This document shows positions 4,821 through 5,297 of a DNA stretch of 5,297 nucleotides, in pieces. The notes below the pieces were generated by a model. It did no database searches. It saw only the letters and a list, made by a program, of their open reading frames with translations, and was not told where the DNA came from. The translations under genes and the position numbers were made by a program. This stretch comes from JBGTHB01 sp041746415 (GTDB lineage: Bacteria > Pseudomonadota > Gammaproteobacteria > Coxiellales > Coxiellaceae). The DNA lies in assembly GCA_041746415.1 (NCBI GenBank), contig JBGTHB010000194.1, positions 1 through 5,297 of the forward strand, read 5' to 3'. Numbering within the stretch: position 1 is the stretch's first letter; every line of letters begins with the position of its first letter.

Positions 4821-5297
4821 TAATTTTATCCATTGTTGTGTTAAATTTTGCAAATAGTGATTTGAGTTTTATTTTTAAATCAAATCTGGAAGCGCAGTTC
4901 AATTTAATGCGTAAGTTTGCTATATAAAATTCAATGGTACGCGCAGATAAATCCAGCTGTTGGCCCATTTTCCTATAAGAGGTATCGTTTTTTAATAACA
5001 CTTGCGCCACTTCATATTCACGCTTGGTGAGATAAAGTGTATCTGTTAAATAAAAGCGTAGTATTTCCATGCGCTTTGATTTTTTTGTAGCAGTGTGTTG
5101 CGCATGAATGCTTAAAGGTTGGCCGGCAAAGTCACTCCAATCCGCTTTGACAAATCCAAGGCGATCTTTGGGTAGCGTTGCCAGCCTTTCGGTCTGCTTA
5201 AAACAATAAAACGCTAATAACTTACTGTAATCAGAAAATGAGAGTGTGTCTAAAGTGCCAGCTGCAAGGGATTTTAAAATCACTAAATCAATGTTAG
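4813..5297 (-). CDS. LuxR-family transcriptional regulator, C-terminal part (5' end outside the window)
   Basis: The frame is open to the right edge: four codons (N-I-D-L) precede the GTG at 5283, so the true start lies beyond 5297 and about 160 residues are visible. Counting from the GTG, residues 85-140 form a GerE/LuxR-type HTH: LTKREYEV, then YRKMGQQLDLS, then ARTIEFYIANLRIKLNC as the recognition helix and following helix. The preceding part (about 1-80) has FSDYSKLLAFYCFKQTERL and GFVKADWSDFAG and is probably the end of an N-terminal sensory domain that I cannot assign to a named family. It should act as a DNA-binding transcription factor in the cytoplasm. The stop codon (4815-4813) overlaps the start of the small HTH gene, so the two probably form one transcript. 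The promoter lies outside the window. Confidence 0.85.
   Translation of the reverse strand, partial: NIDLVILKSLAAGTLDTLSFSDYSKLLAFYCFKQTERLATLPKDRLGFVKADWSDFAGQPLSIHAQHTATKKSKRMEILRFYLTDTLYLTKREYEVAQVLLKNDTSYRKMGQQLDLSARTIEFYIANLRIKLNCASRFDLKIKLKSLFAKFNTTMDKIND

Noticed and set aside
4813..4853. A -1 slippery sequence (A-AAT-TTA) in the HTH overlap that could fuse the two proteins
   Set aside because: The heptamer is in phase with the downstream frame, so a -1 slip would move from the small ORF to the large one; the needed direction is +1, for which no signal is seen.

Overview
The window looks like a gammaproteobacterial chromosome segment of moderately low GC. The evidence is a tRNA-Tyr/tRNA-Gly pair with encoded CCA ends, in the order seen upstream of tuf in many Gammaproteobacteria, an entericidin-type lipoprotein, a DUF2339 membrane protein and a LuxR-type regulator. 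I cannot name the genus from sequence alone; a member of the Legionellales or Cellvibrionales would fit, as a weak guess. Every confident gene is on the minus strand, so transcription runs from high to low coordinates.

Layout from the left edge. Positions 1-197 are the downstream part of a tRNA transcript, with inverted repeats and, at the very edge, a strong Shine-Dalgarno sequence facing out of the window, perhaps for tuf. Then come tRNA-Gly(TCC) and tRNA-Tyr(GTA), preceded on the minus strand by a leader of about 215 nt rich in hairpins and a TTGACA-type promoter near 594-622. Next is an Sfp-type 4'-phosphopantetheinyl transferase (693-1373) with its own likely promoter. A Rho-independent terminator (1486-1520) closes a 50-residue entericidin-like lipoprotein gene (1530-1682), whose promoter -35 box contains the stop codon of the gene before it.

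The largest locus, 1733-4304, is a DUF2339 multi-spanning membrane protein broken into two overlapping frames. The break coincides with a TTTGGTG sequence, and a 14-nt slippage deletion between two such repeats would explain both the frame change and the missing family residues. Upstream lies an intergenic stretch of about 300 bp (4305-4613) with a plus-strand promoter that has a perfect TATAAT box, driving at most a 32-codon ORF or a small RNA. The right end holds the C-terminal part of a LuxR-type regulator (running off the window) whose stop codon overlaps the start of a tiny second ORF that is itself a diverged copy of the same helix-turn-helix domain.

The genes do not form one pathway. 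The tRNAs serve translation, the transferase activates carrier proteins, the lipoprotein and DUF2339 protein belong to the envelope, and the HTH pair is regulatory. The most noteworthy items are the broken DUF2339 gene, the tandem HTH arrangement in overlapping frames, and the orphan plus-strand promoter.
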